From positions 1 through 64,000 of IMG/VR virus record IMGVR_UViG_3300047157_000152: a stretch of 64,000 nucleotides of DNA. One strand, given 5' to 3'. Position 1 is the stretch's first letter. Each line of letters opens with the position of its first letter. Of the stretch, positions 42,354 to 52,598 are shown piece after piece. The DNA is from a virus. A model generated the notes under the pieces. That model did no database searches. It was given only the letters and a program-made list of their open reading frames with translations, and was not told the origin of the DNA. The position numbers and the translations under genes are program-made.

Positions 42354-43118
42354 ATGTCAAAGACAAAACAAATTTCAACCCCTGAATGGGAGATCAAGGA
42401 TAGAACTTATTTTTTAACAAATCAAGTATCACCTTTAACATATACATTAGGAACAAGACATTCAAGACGTTATCCATTATTACATTTTGATGAAAAAAAT
42501 GGAGAACAAAGAGAATTAAGATATGCAACTAATATGAACTCACCGTTTGTAGACGAACAAAAAGGAGAGGTTACATTAGGTCATGTTATTTTTGAAGAAG
42601 GAATGTTGTTTGTACCTAAACAAAAACAAAATTTACAAAAACTACTTTCATTATACCACCCTAGAAAAGGTCATGTATATGCAGAGTTTAAACCAGAAGT
42701 TATTGCAACTGATGAAATCGATGAAATCAATTTTGAAATTGAAGCTTTACTTGCTGCTAAGCAAATGGAAGTTGATGAAGCTGAATCTGTTTTAAGAGTC
42801 GAAAAAGGATCTGCTGTAGCTACAATGAGTTCTAAAGAAATTAAAAGAGATTTACTTTTAATGGCAAAACGAAACCCTGCAGGATTTTTAGCTATAGCTA
42901 ATGATGAAAACGTTGGATTAAGAAACGTAGGTATAAAAGCTGTAGAGCAAGGTATTGTTAAGTTATCTCAAGATCAAAGAACATTTCACTGGGGAACTAA
43001 TGATAGAAAATTAATGACTATACCTTTTGACGAACAACCATACTCAGCGTTAGCTGCTTGGTTTAAAACTGATGAAGGCGTAGAAGTTTTTAAAACAATC
43101 AATAAAAAGTTACAATAA
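42354..43118 (+). CDS. Virion protein downstream of capsid
   Basis: A 254-residue protein of mixed character: EWEIKDRTYFLTNQVSPLTY, EEGMLFVPKQKQNLQKLLSL, a long helix (FEIEALLAAKQMEVDEAESV) and RTFHWGTNDRKLMTIPFDEQ. Order of genes suggests a head completion or ring protein. No named family recognised. Starts after the capsid terminator, so it needs read-through or its own promoter. Confidence 0.6.
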   Translation: MSKTKQISTPEWEIKDRTYFLTNQVSPLTYTLGTRHSRRYPLLHFDEKNGEQRELRYATNMNSPFVDEQKGEVTLGHVIFEEGMLFVPKQKQNLQKLLSLYHPRKGHVYAEFKPEVIATDEIDEINFEIEALLAAKQMEVDEAESVLRVEKGSAVATMSSKEIKRDLLLMAKRNPAGFLAIANDENVGLRNVGIKAVEQGIVKLSQDQRTFHWGTNDRKLMTIPFDEQPYSALAAWFKTDEGVEVFKTINKKLQ

Positions 43119-43135
43119 TATGTAACTATAATTAT

Positions 43136-43167
43136 AGTGAGGGGTCACTTCTGTGGCCCTTAACACT
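43136..43167 (+). promoter_or_regulatory. Hairpin between virion genes
   Basis: 9-bp stem AGGGGTCAC-TTCT-GTGGCCCTT (two G-U pairs) inside a 4-bp AGTG/CACT stem. No T-run follows, so it may be a processing or stability element or a weak terminator. Confidence 0.5.
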
Positions 43168-43185
43168 ATTAACTAAAATATTAAA

Positions 43186-44124
43186 ATGGCAATAAACGTA
43201 AATACTGTATATCAAACCGTTTTATTAATACTAAATAAAGAACAGAGAGGTTACATGACACCTGTTGAGTTTAATAAAATAGGTGGACAAGTTCAATTAG
43301 AGATATTTGAAAAATATGCTGAAGATATGAATCAGCAACTACGTGTGCCACAGATAGATCTAGACTACTCTGATAGACAAATAAATGTAGATGAAAAATT
43401 ATCTATATTTAAAGAAATAGATACCGCTACATACACAACAAGTGGTCATCAAATACCTTTCCAATACTCTGGAAATTCATCGACAACACAATCGTGGACG
43501 TCAACAACTAATCAACTTACATATCCTTTAATAGGAGATTCAATTAGTTTTGCTGCAAAAAATGCTATTAGTAATGTTTTTGTAGACGAAATACAATATT
43601 CACCAGATCAATATACTGTAAGTGGTGGAAACTTAATATTAAACGGTACAGCGCCTCTTGCTGGCACTGCAGTTGTAATAAATTTATATAGTAAACAATT
43701 TTATAGACTTGGCACTGTTATATATAGCGCTGGAGGAACGTTGCCAATACAAGAGCTGGAAAGAGTTGGTTCTAGTGAGCTTTATCATTTACTTAGTTCT
43801 AATTTAACTAAGCCAACAACTAAATATCCTATATATACTTATAAAAATAATTATATAAATGTTTATCCTCAATCTATTGATTTTGGTATTTCAGTAAACT
43901 ATTTAAGAAAACCTATACCACCAATTTGGGGTATGAACAGTCAAATAACTACTAGTTATCAATTTCAACCAAGCGGTTCTATGAATTTTGAATTGCATAG
44001 TTCTGAACAAACAGAGTTGATATTAAAAATATTATTATACGCTGGGGTTGTTATTAGAGATCCTGAAATAGTAAAAGTTGCAGCTTCTCAAGTTCAACAA
44101 CAAGAAATAAATCAAAAAAGCTAG
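43186..44124 (+). CDS. Head-tail connector-like protein
   Basis: A 312-residue protein starting MAINVNTVYQTVLLILNKEQ with RGYMTPVEFNKIGGQVQLEI, a pattern of phage connector or structural proteins that build rings below the portal. The centre is beta-rich (NLILNGTAPLAGTAVVINLY). Three bases separate it from the next gene. Confidence 0.6.
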   Translation: MAINVNTVYQTVLLILNKEQRGYMTPVEFNKIGGQVQLEIFEKYAEDMNQQLRVPQIDLDYSDRQINVDEKLSIFKEIDTATYTTSGHQIPFQYSGNSSTTQSWTSTTNQLTYPLIGDSISFAAKNAISNVFVDEIQYSPDQYTVSGGNLILNGTAPLAGTAVVINLYSKQFYRLGTVIYSAGGTLPIQELERVGSSELYHLLSSNLTKPTTKYPIYTYKNNYINVYPQSIDFGISVNYLRKPIPPIWGMNSQITTSYQFQPSGSMNFELHSSEQTELILKILLYAGVVIRDPEIVKVAASQVQQQEINQKS

Positions 44125-44127
44125 ATT

Positions 44128-45570
44128 ATGTCAATACCTAACGGAGGTTTAATAACCGAAACAAATAGACAATATTACGCTGGTGCACAGCAGTTTCAAG
44201 CAAAAGCTCAAACAGCTACTAACGTTCCCACTGATTATGTAGGTCAAACTTTTACTAGTACTTTTGATACTAATTTAACTTTTAGTAGCTCTGACAATGC
44301 TTCTAATGGTTTTAATTTAAATAACTTTAAAATATTTACAAGTCCAGACGCAAATACTTGGACAGAATTATTACCCTCATCTGCTATAGCTAAAACAACT
44401 GGAACCAGTAATACTGCTTCTGCAATTACACAAAAAAATATAACTATTGCAGCTGCAAACACGAGTGTTTTAGTAGGTATGACAGTGCTTTCAGCTACTG
44501 GAGCCTTTATAGGTATTATAGCTAGTGTTGCAGTTGGTAATCAAACATTCACATGTGTAAACAATTTAGCTGTTGCTATTTCTAATTTAGATGTATTAAC
44601 TTTTAAATTAGTTCAACCGTATTCTGAGCTTAATAATATAATTACAATAAATGCTTCGTTGCCACCTAGTATATATGTTAAAATACAATTAAACGAAAAT
44701 ACTTTATGGGATAGCAATGGTAGTTATTCGTATACTAGGCTTGATGATGTTATTGATAATTTCTTAATAGCTTATGTAGGGGCTGGTAAACTTATACCTA
44801 GTATTAAAAGAACTGATGTTATATTTCACGCTAAACGTGGTTTACAAGAATTTAGTTACGATACACTAAAAAGTATACGATCACAAGAATTAACAGTACC
44901 CTTAAGTTTAACACTAACTATACCTCAAGATTATGTTAACTATGTTAGGTTTTCGTGGATAGATCAAATGGGTGTACAACATACTATATACCCAGCCAAC
45001 GAATTAACATTAAGGCCTTATGCTACACCAACTCAAGCTGGAGATGGTAGTATAGTACAAGACAGTAATGACAACAACACGGAATTAACATCACAAACAG
45101 CAGAAGCTTGGAATTCTAATAATCCTAGAGCATTAAGTGGTGCATTTTTAAATGATTATAATGTGGCTGATTTGTATTGGCAAAATTATTATAACAATGC
45201 TTTAGGTCAAAGATATGGATTAAACCCTGTTACTAGTCAAAGAAATGGCTGGTTTGTAGTAGATGATAGAAAAGGACAGTTTGGTTTTTCTAGTGATTTA
45301 AAAGAAAAATTAATTGTTGTAGAATATGTTTCTGATGGCAATGCTTATGATCTTGATGCTAGAATACCTAAAATGGCAGAAGAAGCTTTGTATGCACATA
45401 TAATATATTCTATATTATCAACAAGTGTAGGTGTTCAGGAGTACGTAGTACAAAGATTTAAAAAAGAAAGAAGTGCTAAATTAAGAAATGCTAAAATAAG
45501 ATTATCTAATATTAAGCTAGACGAAATAGTTCAAGTGTTTAGAAATCAATCTAAATGGATTAAGTATTAA
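44128..45570 (+). CDS. Tail tube or connector protein (Gp4/gp11-like)
   Basis: A 480-residue protein. Residues from about 207 (YTRLDDVIDNFLIAYVGAGK; KRTDVIFHAKRGLQEFSYDT) match the helical start of many tail-adaptor proteins of marine podoviruses. A beta insertion (about 95-150, with VLVGMTVLSATGAFIGIIAS) resembles segments in the 172- and 1445-residue proteins. The C-terminus is a basic helix (QRFKKERSAKLRNAKIRLSN). Probably part of the short tail. Confidence 0.6.
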   Translation: MSIPNGGLITETNRQYYAGAQQFQAKAQTATNVPTDYVGQTFTSTFDTNLTFSSSDNASNGFNLNNFKIFTSPDANTWTELLPSSAIAKTTGTSNTASAITQKNITIAAANTSVLVGMTVLSATGAFIGIIASVAVGNQTFTCVNNLAVAISNLDVLTFKLVQPYSELNNIITINASLPPSIYVKIQLNENTLWDSNGSYSYTRLDDVIDNFLIAYVGAGKLIPSIKRTDVIFHAKRGLQEFSYDTLKSIRSQELTVPLSLTLTIPQDYVNYVRFSWIDQMGVQHTIYPANELTLRPYATPTQAGDGSIVQDSNDNNTELTSQTAEAWNSNNPRALSGAFLNDYNVADLYWQNYYNNALGQRYGLNPVTSQRNGWFVVDDRKGQFGFSSDLKEKLIVVEYVSDGNAYDLDARIPKMAEEALYAHIIYSILSTSVGVQEYVVQRFKKERSAKLRNAKIRLSNIKLDEIVQVFRNQSKWIKY

Positions 45571-45581
45571 AAAATTATAAA

Positions 45582-45956
45582 ATGAAAACTACAAGAATTA
45601 AAACAAGCCCAGTTAATCAAGGGCAGAAAAGTTCAAAAAAAGAACAGGCTAGAAAAGCCATGCAAGACATAGGTGATAAAACACCTGTGAAAGATAAGTT
45701 AGTTGGAGGATCAGGTGCTTTTGGACTAATTGGAGGCTCAGGCGTTAAAGCTGCAAAAGGAGCGATTAAAACAATAAAAAATCTTTTGACACGAGGAAGT
45801 AAACCTAAAAATATTGGTGGATTTAGAGAATTTGCAGACCCAAAACTAAGAAATCATTTCAACCCAACAAAAACCCCTAAATCAAAACCTGTTGATTTTA
45901 AAGGACCTAATCCAGCTCATAATATAGGTGCTGGTGGAAATAGTTATCCACGATAA
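45582..45956 (+). CDS. Basic protein with SPVNQG motif
   Basis: A 124-residue Lys/Gly-rich protein, MKTTRIKTSPVNQGQKSSKK and on, with GGSGAFGLIGGSGVKAAKGA in the middle. The SPVNQG motif links it to the set at 28.8-32.4 kb (KTPLNQG, GSPLNQG). Possibly packaged or bound to the tail; function unknown. Confidence 0.5.
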   Translation: MKTTRIKTSPVNQGQKSSKKEQARKAMQDIGDKTPVKDKLVGGSGAFGLIGGSGVKAAKGAIKTIKNLLTRGSKPKNIGGFREFADPKLRNHFNPTKTPKSKPVDFKGPNPAHNIGAGGNSYPR

Positions 45957-45970
45957 ATATATATATATAA

Positions 45971-48900
45971 ATGGCTGAAATTAAAAACAGTTTTCTAAAA
46001 TCCAAGATGAATAAAGACTTGGATGATAGGCTTATTCCTAACGGTGAGTATAGAGATGCAAGAAATATATCTGTAGGAAAATCTGAAGATGATGATATAG
46101 GTGCGTTAGAAAACATATTAGGTAATACTTTGGTTCCAGATACTAACGTAGGCGAGGTTGAAGTTATAGGTTACTTGAAAGATGATAATTCAAACACTAT
46201 TTATTTATTTTTAACTAACAGTGCTTCACAACATTATATATATAAATATTTTAACAATTCATATATTAGACTAGTTGAAGGAGCTTTTTTAAACTTTAGT
46301 AATCAAAACTATATAACAGGTGTTAATTTAGTAGAAAACTTATTGTTCTGGACAGATAATAGAAATCAACCTAGAAAAATAAATGTTACAGCAACACCTC
46401 CGGTTGTTAACCAAACAACAGGTTTAACAACTACGCCTGGTTATTATACTAGAGAAAATCAAATATCAGTTGCCAAGTATAATCCATACGAAACTATAGA
46501 GTTATTAAAGAAAACAACAAGTGTTGTTGCTTCTTCAAGCTCTTCAACAACTATAACTTTATCAGCAGCTAATACTGCTATAAAAAAAGGCATGAGTATA
46601 ATAGGGCCAAGTATTTTGGCTAATAAATATGTGTATGTAACCAATGTTGTTGGAACAGCAGTAACAATTAATGTAGCCGCAACCGTAGCTACAAATGATG
46701 TTTTAACTTTTATCAGTACAACAATGACAGGTAAAGATATTACCTATGATTTTAATAATGGTAATGATTGGCCAGGTGATCCTGATTTTCTTCAAGATTT
46801 GTTTGTTAGGTTTAGTTACAGGTTTAAGTTTGATGACCAAGAATACTCTTTAATGGCACCATTTAGCCAGCCAACCTTTATACCACAACAAAAAGGTTAT
46901 TTTTTAAGTGGAGATGAAGACGCAGCATATAGAAGTACTATATTAGATTTTATGCAAAATGGAGTTCAAAATGTAGAATTACTAATACCACTTCCAGATA
47001 CAGAAGCAAATTGCGGTCCACACGTTTCAGCAACTTATAAAATTATAGAAATAGACATATTATACAAAGAGTCAGATGCTCGATCAGTTAAAGTCTTAGA
47101 CACTGTAAAAATTGAAACCTTAACTTCTAATTCTAATATTTTTACTTACAACTATCAGTCTAGAAAACCTTACAAAACTTTACCAGAAAGACAAACTATT
47201 AGAGTTTATGACAAAGTTCCTGTAAAAGCTTTTTCACAGGAGGTTTCTGGAAATAGGGTTATGTATGGAAATTTTAGAAACCAACACACTCCACCTGCTT
47301 TTTTAAATTATAACGTTGGTGCAAGTGGAAAAAATACAACTATATTTGAAAATTGGGCTGAATACCCCAACCATACTTTAAAACAAAATAGAAATTATCA
47401 AGTTGGTTTTATATTAGCTGATAAATTTGGTAGACAATCGTCTGTTATTCTTTCCTCTGTAGATCCAACCGGCCAAACAGTTAGTGGTGATTTTTTCGGT
47501 GGATCAACTTTTTATCACCCATACACTTCTGCTGGTCAAAATCTCAATGAATGGTTTGGCGACGCTTTAAAGGTTGTTATAAACGAAGCTATAAGCTCTT
47601 CTGTAAATGCTGATGGTGAAGGTGCACCTGGTCTATACGCTGACGCTAGAGGTAATGGCTTTAACATGTCTGTTTTATATTTAATAAACGATGAAGTAAC
47701 TATACCCGTATTAAATACAGCTGGTTATGAATATAGGTTTAGAATTACAGGAAGTGCTAGCTACATACCAGCTGTTAACGAATACTTAAGAGGTGAATAC
47801 ACTGATTTTGTTAAAGTTGAAAAAGTAGATGCAACATCAGCTCCAGATTATAAGGTTTATACAAAGCAACCTATAAATAATTATTTATATTCTACTAATT
47901 CACTTAACACTCCAGACACTAAATATGCATATATAATACAAAACATTACTGGTTGGTATTCTTATAAAGTTGTTGTTAAACAACAAGAGCAAGAGTATTA
48001 TAACTGTTATTTACCAGGGTTTTTAAATGGTTATCCGGATCACGGCGGAACATCACCTTATCCTACAAATGAAAATAATAAAACCGCTCACGTTGTTTTA
48101 CTTAATGATAATATAAATAAAATACCTAGAGATTTAAACGAAACCTCTGATCAACAAAAGCAATTTAGAAGTTCTATTAGATTATATGGTAGAGTAAATA
48201 ACACAGCAACAGACAATGTTCAATATTTTCCAGTAAGCACAAGTGGTACTCAAACGCTACCATTAAGCATGACAGCTGATACAATTGCTACAGCTGTAGA
48301 CTTAAACATGGGTTTCACTGAGTTGTCAAACGCAGGTAAAGATAATTTTTATCAATTAGATACAAATCCTTTAATAAGTAGATTAGCTGCTTCTAACGTA
48401 GGAACAACTAGCATAGGTGTTTTAACAGCGGGTTTAACAACACCTTTTCTTTCTATTGCAGAAACAGAACCTGTTGAAAGCTTGTTGCAATTGTTTTATG
48501 AAACATCTACAGCTGGTTTAATTGCTGATTTAAATGCTGACATAAACACTGGTTTTGATGGTGTAGCTGGTCTTTCAGCAGTAGGTTATTCACATTTTGA
48601 AAACATGGCTGCTAACTCAGATATATCAGGGGTGTTTAGACCTCAAAACAATCAAGGTAGTGATTTTTTAAATACACAAATACAAAATGTTATAATGACT
48701 GTTACAGATTCTAATGGAACTAGAGCTTCTGGTAATATAAATTTAGATCCAAATCTAAGTAATGGTTTTACAGGAGATTTTAAACTAGTAACATCAGGGA
48801 CTGGATATAAAATACAAACAGCAGTAAATACTTTTGTTTTTTCTAATGCTGGTTTTGATTTAAATAAAAATTCTTTAGAAACCTATAACTTTAACTTTAC

Positions 48901-50308
48901 TTGGACAACAGTAGCTAATTCAGGTGGTGATACTAGTTCAACACCTTTTACTGGAAGCTTAACTAACAATGATCCTATTTTTACAGACTGGACTTCAGGC
49001 GCAAGCTTACCACCTGTAACAGTTAGTGTTGGTGATAATACCGGTGTTACCAGAGGAGCCAACAATGGTTCAGCAACAAGCAATACAAGCCAAATAAAGT
49101 ATAGTATAGTATCTCAATCACCAGGTTCTTATTTTTCTATAGCTGATCCTTCTGTTGGAGTTGTTACAAAAAGTACAACAACACCACTAGGTGTTTATAC
49201 TTTAAACTTAAAAGCTGAAGATGCTGTTGTAGGTGGTGTAATACAAAATGGTTCATTAAGTGTTACTAAACAACAGGTAATTACAGTTGGTGCATTACAA
49301 ATGAATACAAGCTCTAAATCAGGTTGTGAATCTAGTATTGTTCCTTCTCAAGGTATACCACCTATGTTTGGTGCTGTAGTACCACTTTCCGCAACTCAAT
49401 CACAACCTCAAAGAGCAATATGGTATATAGCTAATGGAACTTTTACTAGCTCTAGTCCTGCTTCTGGTTATGCTTTAACAGATTTACCAGTTCAACCATC
49501 AACTAGCACTAATGACTCAAACTTTTTATTTAGATTAGGAACGCCAAACAGCTCTGCTTTATCTGTGGGAACTGTTGTGTTTTCTTGTAACATGCAGCAG
49601 AAATATTCTAGCGGATCATCTGCTCCTAGGTCTGGTTCAAAAGTTCAATGGAAAGTTTATCACAGAGATAATGCCTCTGATGCAACATGGAGTCAATTAG
49701 CTGATATAAATAATTCTAACATTATTGCTGATGCGGAATTAATAAACAACAACTCTAATACTACTAAATATGCTTCAACAGCTTTTGCTTTTGACACAGT
49801 TGGTGAATACCTTATTGTTGCTGAAAACGCTTACCATACCTATGCTGGTACCTTTGCTGATTCATTAATCCTATGGGTTAATTCAGATGACTTATACTAT
49901 GGCTCCTGTGTGGTTGAAAATGGTTTACCAATAACCGCACCATACTCTAATCCAACAGCTTGGCATTATGAAATATCTAGTCAACAAACAACTTATGGTT
50001 GTTACGCTACTAGCACAGACAGATATGCTCCAATGGCTTACGCAGAATATGTTGATATATTTTACTTAAACAGTACATTATCTTCACCAGCTAATGGTTC
50101 GACACATAACTATCCTAACTTCTTCGGTTTTGATGCTGCTTTTGGTAAACCTTTTGATCAGGTAAAAGTTTCAGCAAAATTTGATGCGGGTGGTATTAAA
50201 ATAAGTGGAGATCCAAATACGTGTAGTGATAAACTAGCTAGACCTTGTTCCTCTACTCCACTACCTGTTTGTTCTAGACCTGTACCAGGTGCTATAGGTT
50301 GGTTGTAA
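45971..50308 (+). CDS. Large tail/nozzle structural protein
   Basis: A 1445-residue virion protein. The opening FLKSKMNKDLDDRLIPNGEY and RDARNISVGKSEDDDIGALE is a recurrent N-terminal motif of big structural proteins in marine short-tailed phages. A propeller-like region follows (VEVIGYLKDDNSNTIYLFLT; LLFWTDNRNQPRKINVTA), then Ig-like beta domains (VTDSNGTRASGNINLDPNLS) and a Cys-containing C-terminus. Likely the tail nozzle, 'muzzle' or stabilising protein. The 180-240 region repeats the 'IKKGMSIIGPS' type insertion. Confidence 0.65.
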   Translation: MAEIKNSFLKSKMNKDLDDRLIPNGEYRDARNISVGKSEDDDIGALENILGNTLVPDTNVGEVEVIGYLKDDNSNTIYLFLTNSASQHYIYKYFNNSYIRLVEGAFLNFSNQNYITGVNLVENLLFWTDNRNQPRKINVTATPPVVNQTTGLTTTPGYYTRENQISVAKYNPYETIELLKKTTSVVASSSSSTTITLSAANTAIKKGMSIIGPSILANKYVYVTNVVGTAVTINVAATVATNDVLTFISTTMTGKDITYDFNNGNDWPGDPDFLQDLFVRFSYRFKFDDQEYSLMAPFSQPTFIPQQKGYFLSGDEDAAYRSTILDFMQNGVQNVELLIPLPDTEANCGPHVSATYKIIEIDILYKESDARSVKVLDTVKIETLTSNSNIFTYNYQSRKPYKTLPERQTIRVYDKVPVKAFSQEVSGNRVMYGNFRNQHTPPAFLNYNVGASGKNTTIFENWAEYPNHTLKQNRNYQVGFILADKFGRQSSVILSSVDPTGQTVSGDFFGGSTFYHPYTSAGQNLNEWFGDALKVVINEAISSSVNADGEGAPGLYADARGNGFNMSVLYLINDEVTIPVLNTAGYEYRFRITGSASYIPAVNEYLRGEYTDFVKVEKVDATSAPDYKVYTKQPINNYLYSTNSLNTPDTKYAYIIQNITGWYSYKVVVKQQEQEYYNCYLPGFLNGYPDHGGTSPYPTNENNKTAHVVLLNDNINKIPRDLNETSDQQKQFRSSIRLYGRVNNTATDNVQYFPVSTSGTQTLPLSMTADTIATAVDLNMGFTELSNAGKDNFYQLDTNPLISRLAASNVGTTSIGVLTAGLTTPFLSIAETEPVESLLQLFYETSTAGLIADLNADINTGFDGVAGLSAVGYSHFENMAANSDISGVFRPQNNQGSDFLNTQIQNVIMTVTDSNGTRASGNINLDPNLSNGFTGDFKLVTSGTGYKIQTAVNTFVFSNAGFDLNKNSLETYNFNFTWTTVANSGGDTSSTPFTGSLTNNDPIFTDWTSGASLPPVTVSVGDNTGVTRGANNGSATSNTSQIKYSIVSQSPGSYFSIADPSVGVVTKSTTTPLGVYTLNLKAEDAVVGGVIQNGSLSVTKQQVITVGALQMNTSSKSGCESSIVPSQGIPPMFGAVVPLSATQSQPQRAIWYIANGTFTSSSPASGYALTDLPVQPSTSTNDSNFLFRLGTPNSSALSVGTVVFSCNMQQKYSSGSSAPRSGSKVQWKVYHRDNASDATWSQLADINNSNIIADAELINNNSNTTKYASTAFAFDTVGEYLIVAENAYHTYAGTFADSLILWVNSDDLYYGSCVVENGLPITAPYSNPTAWHYEISSQQTTYGCYATSTDRYAPMAYAEYVDIFYLNSTLSSPANGSTHNYPNFFGFDAAFGKPFDQVKVSAKFDAGGIKISGDPNTCSDKLARPCSSTPLPVCSRPVPGAIGWL

Positions 50309-50340
50309 TAATAACAAAAAATAAGTGATAATAAAATAAT

Positions 50341-51732
50341 ATGGCTGCTACTTTAGAATTAAAATATTTTAACTCATATTGGTTGAAGAAAATATCAAGT
50401 GTTGTAGATGCAAATCCTCAGCCAACACCGCCATATGACGTTATACCTGGTGGTAATGCTAACGCAACACCTCCTGTTATACCTTTTGTAGCTTCTAACG
50501 CTAATGATTGGTTTATTGAAGAGTCTAGAATTAGAGGAGGTTATAACAATACATCTACAGATATAGGTGTAAAAGCTCACATAGTAGAAGATAACCCAAG
50601 TCAACAGTTAAGATTTAGTTCATTGATATACTCAGGTGTTTTAAATTCTAGGACAGGTATTAATCAAACAAATGAGTTTTCAGTTGGTGAAGATATAACA
50701 AGATCACTAGACCCAGCAAATGGTCAAATAATTAAGCTACACGCTGAAGATACTAATCTAATAATATTTCAAGAAGACAAGGTAAGTAGAGCGTTAATAG
50801 ATAAAGATGCTATATACACAGCTGAAGGAACTGCATTGACAACATCTGGCAGAATTGTTATAGGTCAAGTTGTTTCATTTCCTGGTAAATATGGTATAGC
50901 TACAGATCCATTTAGTTTTGCTGTATATGGTTATAGAAAATATTTTACAGACAGAAAACGTGGATGCGTGTTAAGGTTAACAACTCAAGGAGATATTGTA
51001 GAAATATCTGGTTTTGGTATGCATGATTTTTTTAGAGATGAGTTAACAGGTATAAATAATCAAACTGGAAATGCTGAACCTGTACAAAAAATAGTTGGTG
51101 GGTGGGATAATCATACTAAAAACTATGTACTATCAATACAAAAGGTTAATGGTCAATATAGCACGTTAAGCTTTGATGAAGGTGTACAAGGTTGGACTAG
51201 TTTCTTTGATTTTAAACCAAGTTTTATGTTTAGTTTAACTTCAACTTTTTTCTCTACTAACAGCGGTAAGCTTTATAGCCATTATGGAAGTAGTGCACAT
51301 GGGCGTTTTTATGATGCACCTAACAACGTGTTTCCATCAACAGTAAAAGTTGTGTTAAATGGTTCTCCATCAACAGTTAAAGTTTTTAAAACAATTAACT
51401 ACGAAGGTAATAATGATTGGACTGTTTCAAGCGTTGTAGCAAGTTCTGGAGACATAGCTCAAGTACCTATTGCTAAATATGGAGATGTTCCAACTAGTCT
51501 AGTTGCTTTAGAAAATGAAATGTTTATTAATAAGTTTAAAAGAAAAGAAAATAAATACTTTGCTAATCTTATAAATAGTTCACCAGCAACACCCGGTGAA
51601 ATACTTTTTGGTGCAAGTATGACAGGTGTAAAAGGATTTTTTACAACCTTTGACTTTAGCTTAGATAATAGTATAAACCAAAAAAGAGAATTATTTGCAG
51701 TATCATCTGAAACTGTAGAATCATCATATTAA
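50341..51732 (+). CDS. Tail structural protein, propeller-like
   Basis: A 463-residue protein following the 1445-residue one. It has repeated beta elements such as IIKLHAEDTNLIIFQEDKVS, FAVYGYRKYFTDRKRGCVLR, IVGGWDNHTKNYVLSIQ and GQYSTLSFDEGVQGWTSFFD, a pattern found in tail nozzle or tube B-like proteins. Together with its neighbour it probably forms the end of the short tail. Confidence 0.6.
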   Translation: MAATLELKYFNSYWLKKISSVVDANPQPTPPYDVIPGGNANATPPVIPFVASNANDWFIEESRIRGGYNNTSTDIGVKAHIVEDNPSQQLRFSSLIYSGVLNSRTGINQTNEFSVGEDITRSLDPANGQIIKLHAEDTNLIIFQEDKVSRALIDKDAIYTAEGTALTTSGRIVIGQVVSFPGKYGIATDPFSFAVYGYRKYFTDRKRGCVLRLTTQGDIVEISGFGMHDFFRDELTGINNQTGNAEPVQKIVGGWDNHTKNYVLSIQKVNGQYSTLSFDEGVQGWTSFFDFKPSFMFSLTSTFFSTNSGKLYSHYGSSAHGRFYDAPNNVFPSTVKVVLNGSPSTVKVFKTINYEGNNDWTVSSVVASSGDIAQVPIAKYGDVPTSLVALENEMFINKFKRKENKYFANLINSSPATPGEILFGASMTGVKGFFTTFDFSLDNSINQKRELFAVSSETVESSY

Positions 51733-51738
51733 AAGATT

Positions 51739-52587
51739 ATGGAAGAAGTTTTAAATATATTATACGAATTTTTATTTGCCGCGCCAGAAGGTGTTGTAAT
51801 GGCGGTTATAGATCCTTTTACTGCCGCAGCAGTAATTGGAGGAGTAGGTAAGGTTATCGGCGGATTATTCGGGGGTGGTAGAGCTAGAAGAGCAGCTAGA
51901 AGAGCAAGACAGGAAAAAAACAGACTGACAGGTGAATTAAAAAGTTTAGAAAATGGTAGACAACCACTAATAAATCCGTATTCTAATACTAAAGATTTAA
52001 GTTCTTTAGCTACAGATTTAAGTGGTGGACTTAGTAATCCTTACGGGAATTTAAGTGTAGCTACAGGTGCTTCTAAAATGCAAGCTGAAGAAGCGGATTT
52101 ATCTTTAGCTAACACATTAGATACTTTAAGATCTACAGGTGCTAGTGCTGGAGGTGCTACCGCGTTGGCTCAAGCCGCTTTACAAAGTAAAAAAGGTATT
52201 GCTGCTAATATAGAACAACAAGAGGCTGCTAATGAAAAAATGAGAGCTCAAGGTCAGCAATACTTAGAACAAGCTAAGTTTTCTGAAGGACAAAGATTAC
52301 AGGGTATTGCTATATCAGAAGGAAAAAGAACGCAAGCTGCGGAATCAGCTGGTAGAGCTTTTAAATTTAATGCTCAAGAAAAAAGAAAAGACGCTCAACT
52401 AGCTTTTACTAGGCAGCAAATAACTGGAGAAAAACAAAGAGAAACCAACGCATATAATCAAGAAACCCAAGCGTTGATGGGTGCTATAAGTGGTGGAACA
52501 GGTTTAGCAGCTATAGGAGGCGCTTCTGCTTTTGGGGCAACAGATGATCAGATGCAGGCTATATCTAAAGGTGTAATGAAAATTTAA
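51739..52587 (+). CDS. Internal virion (ejection) protein, gp14-like
   Basis: Up to 282 residues; a start at the ATG at 51799 (MAVIDPFTAAAVIGGVGKVI) is also likely. A Gly-rich hydrophobic segment (AAVIGGVGKVIGGLFGGGRA) is followed by a long Ala/Gln/Glu-rich helix. This arrangement is usual for small ejection proteins such as T7 gp14, which cross the outer membrane at infection. Followed by two further internal protein genes. Confidence 0.65.
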   Translation: MEEVLNILYEFLFAAPEGVVMAVIDPFTAAAVIGGVGKVIGGLFGGGRARRAARRARQEKNRLTGELKSLENGRQPLINPYSNTKDLSSLATDLSGGLSNPYGNLSVATGASKMQAEEADLSLANTLDTLRSTGASAGGATALAQAALQSKKGIAANIEQQEAANEKMRAQGQQYLEQAKFSEGQRLQGIAISEGKRTQAAESAGRAFKFNAQEKRKDAQLAFTRQQITGEKQRETNAYNQETQALMGAISGGTGLAAIGGASAFGATDDQMQAISKGVMKI

Positions 52588-52598
52588 GAATTAAAAAC

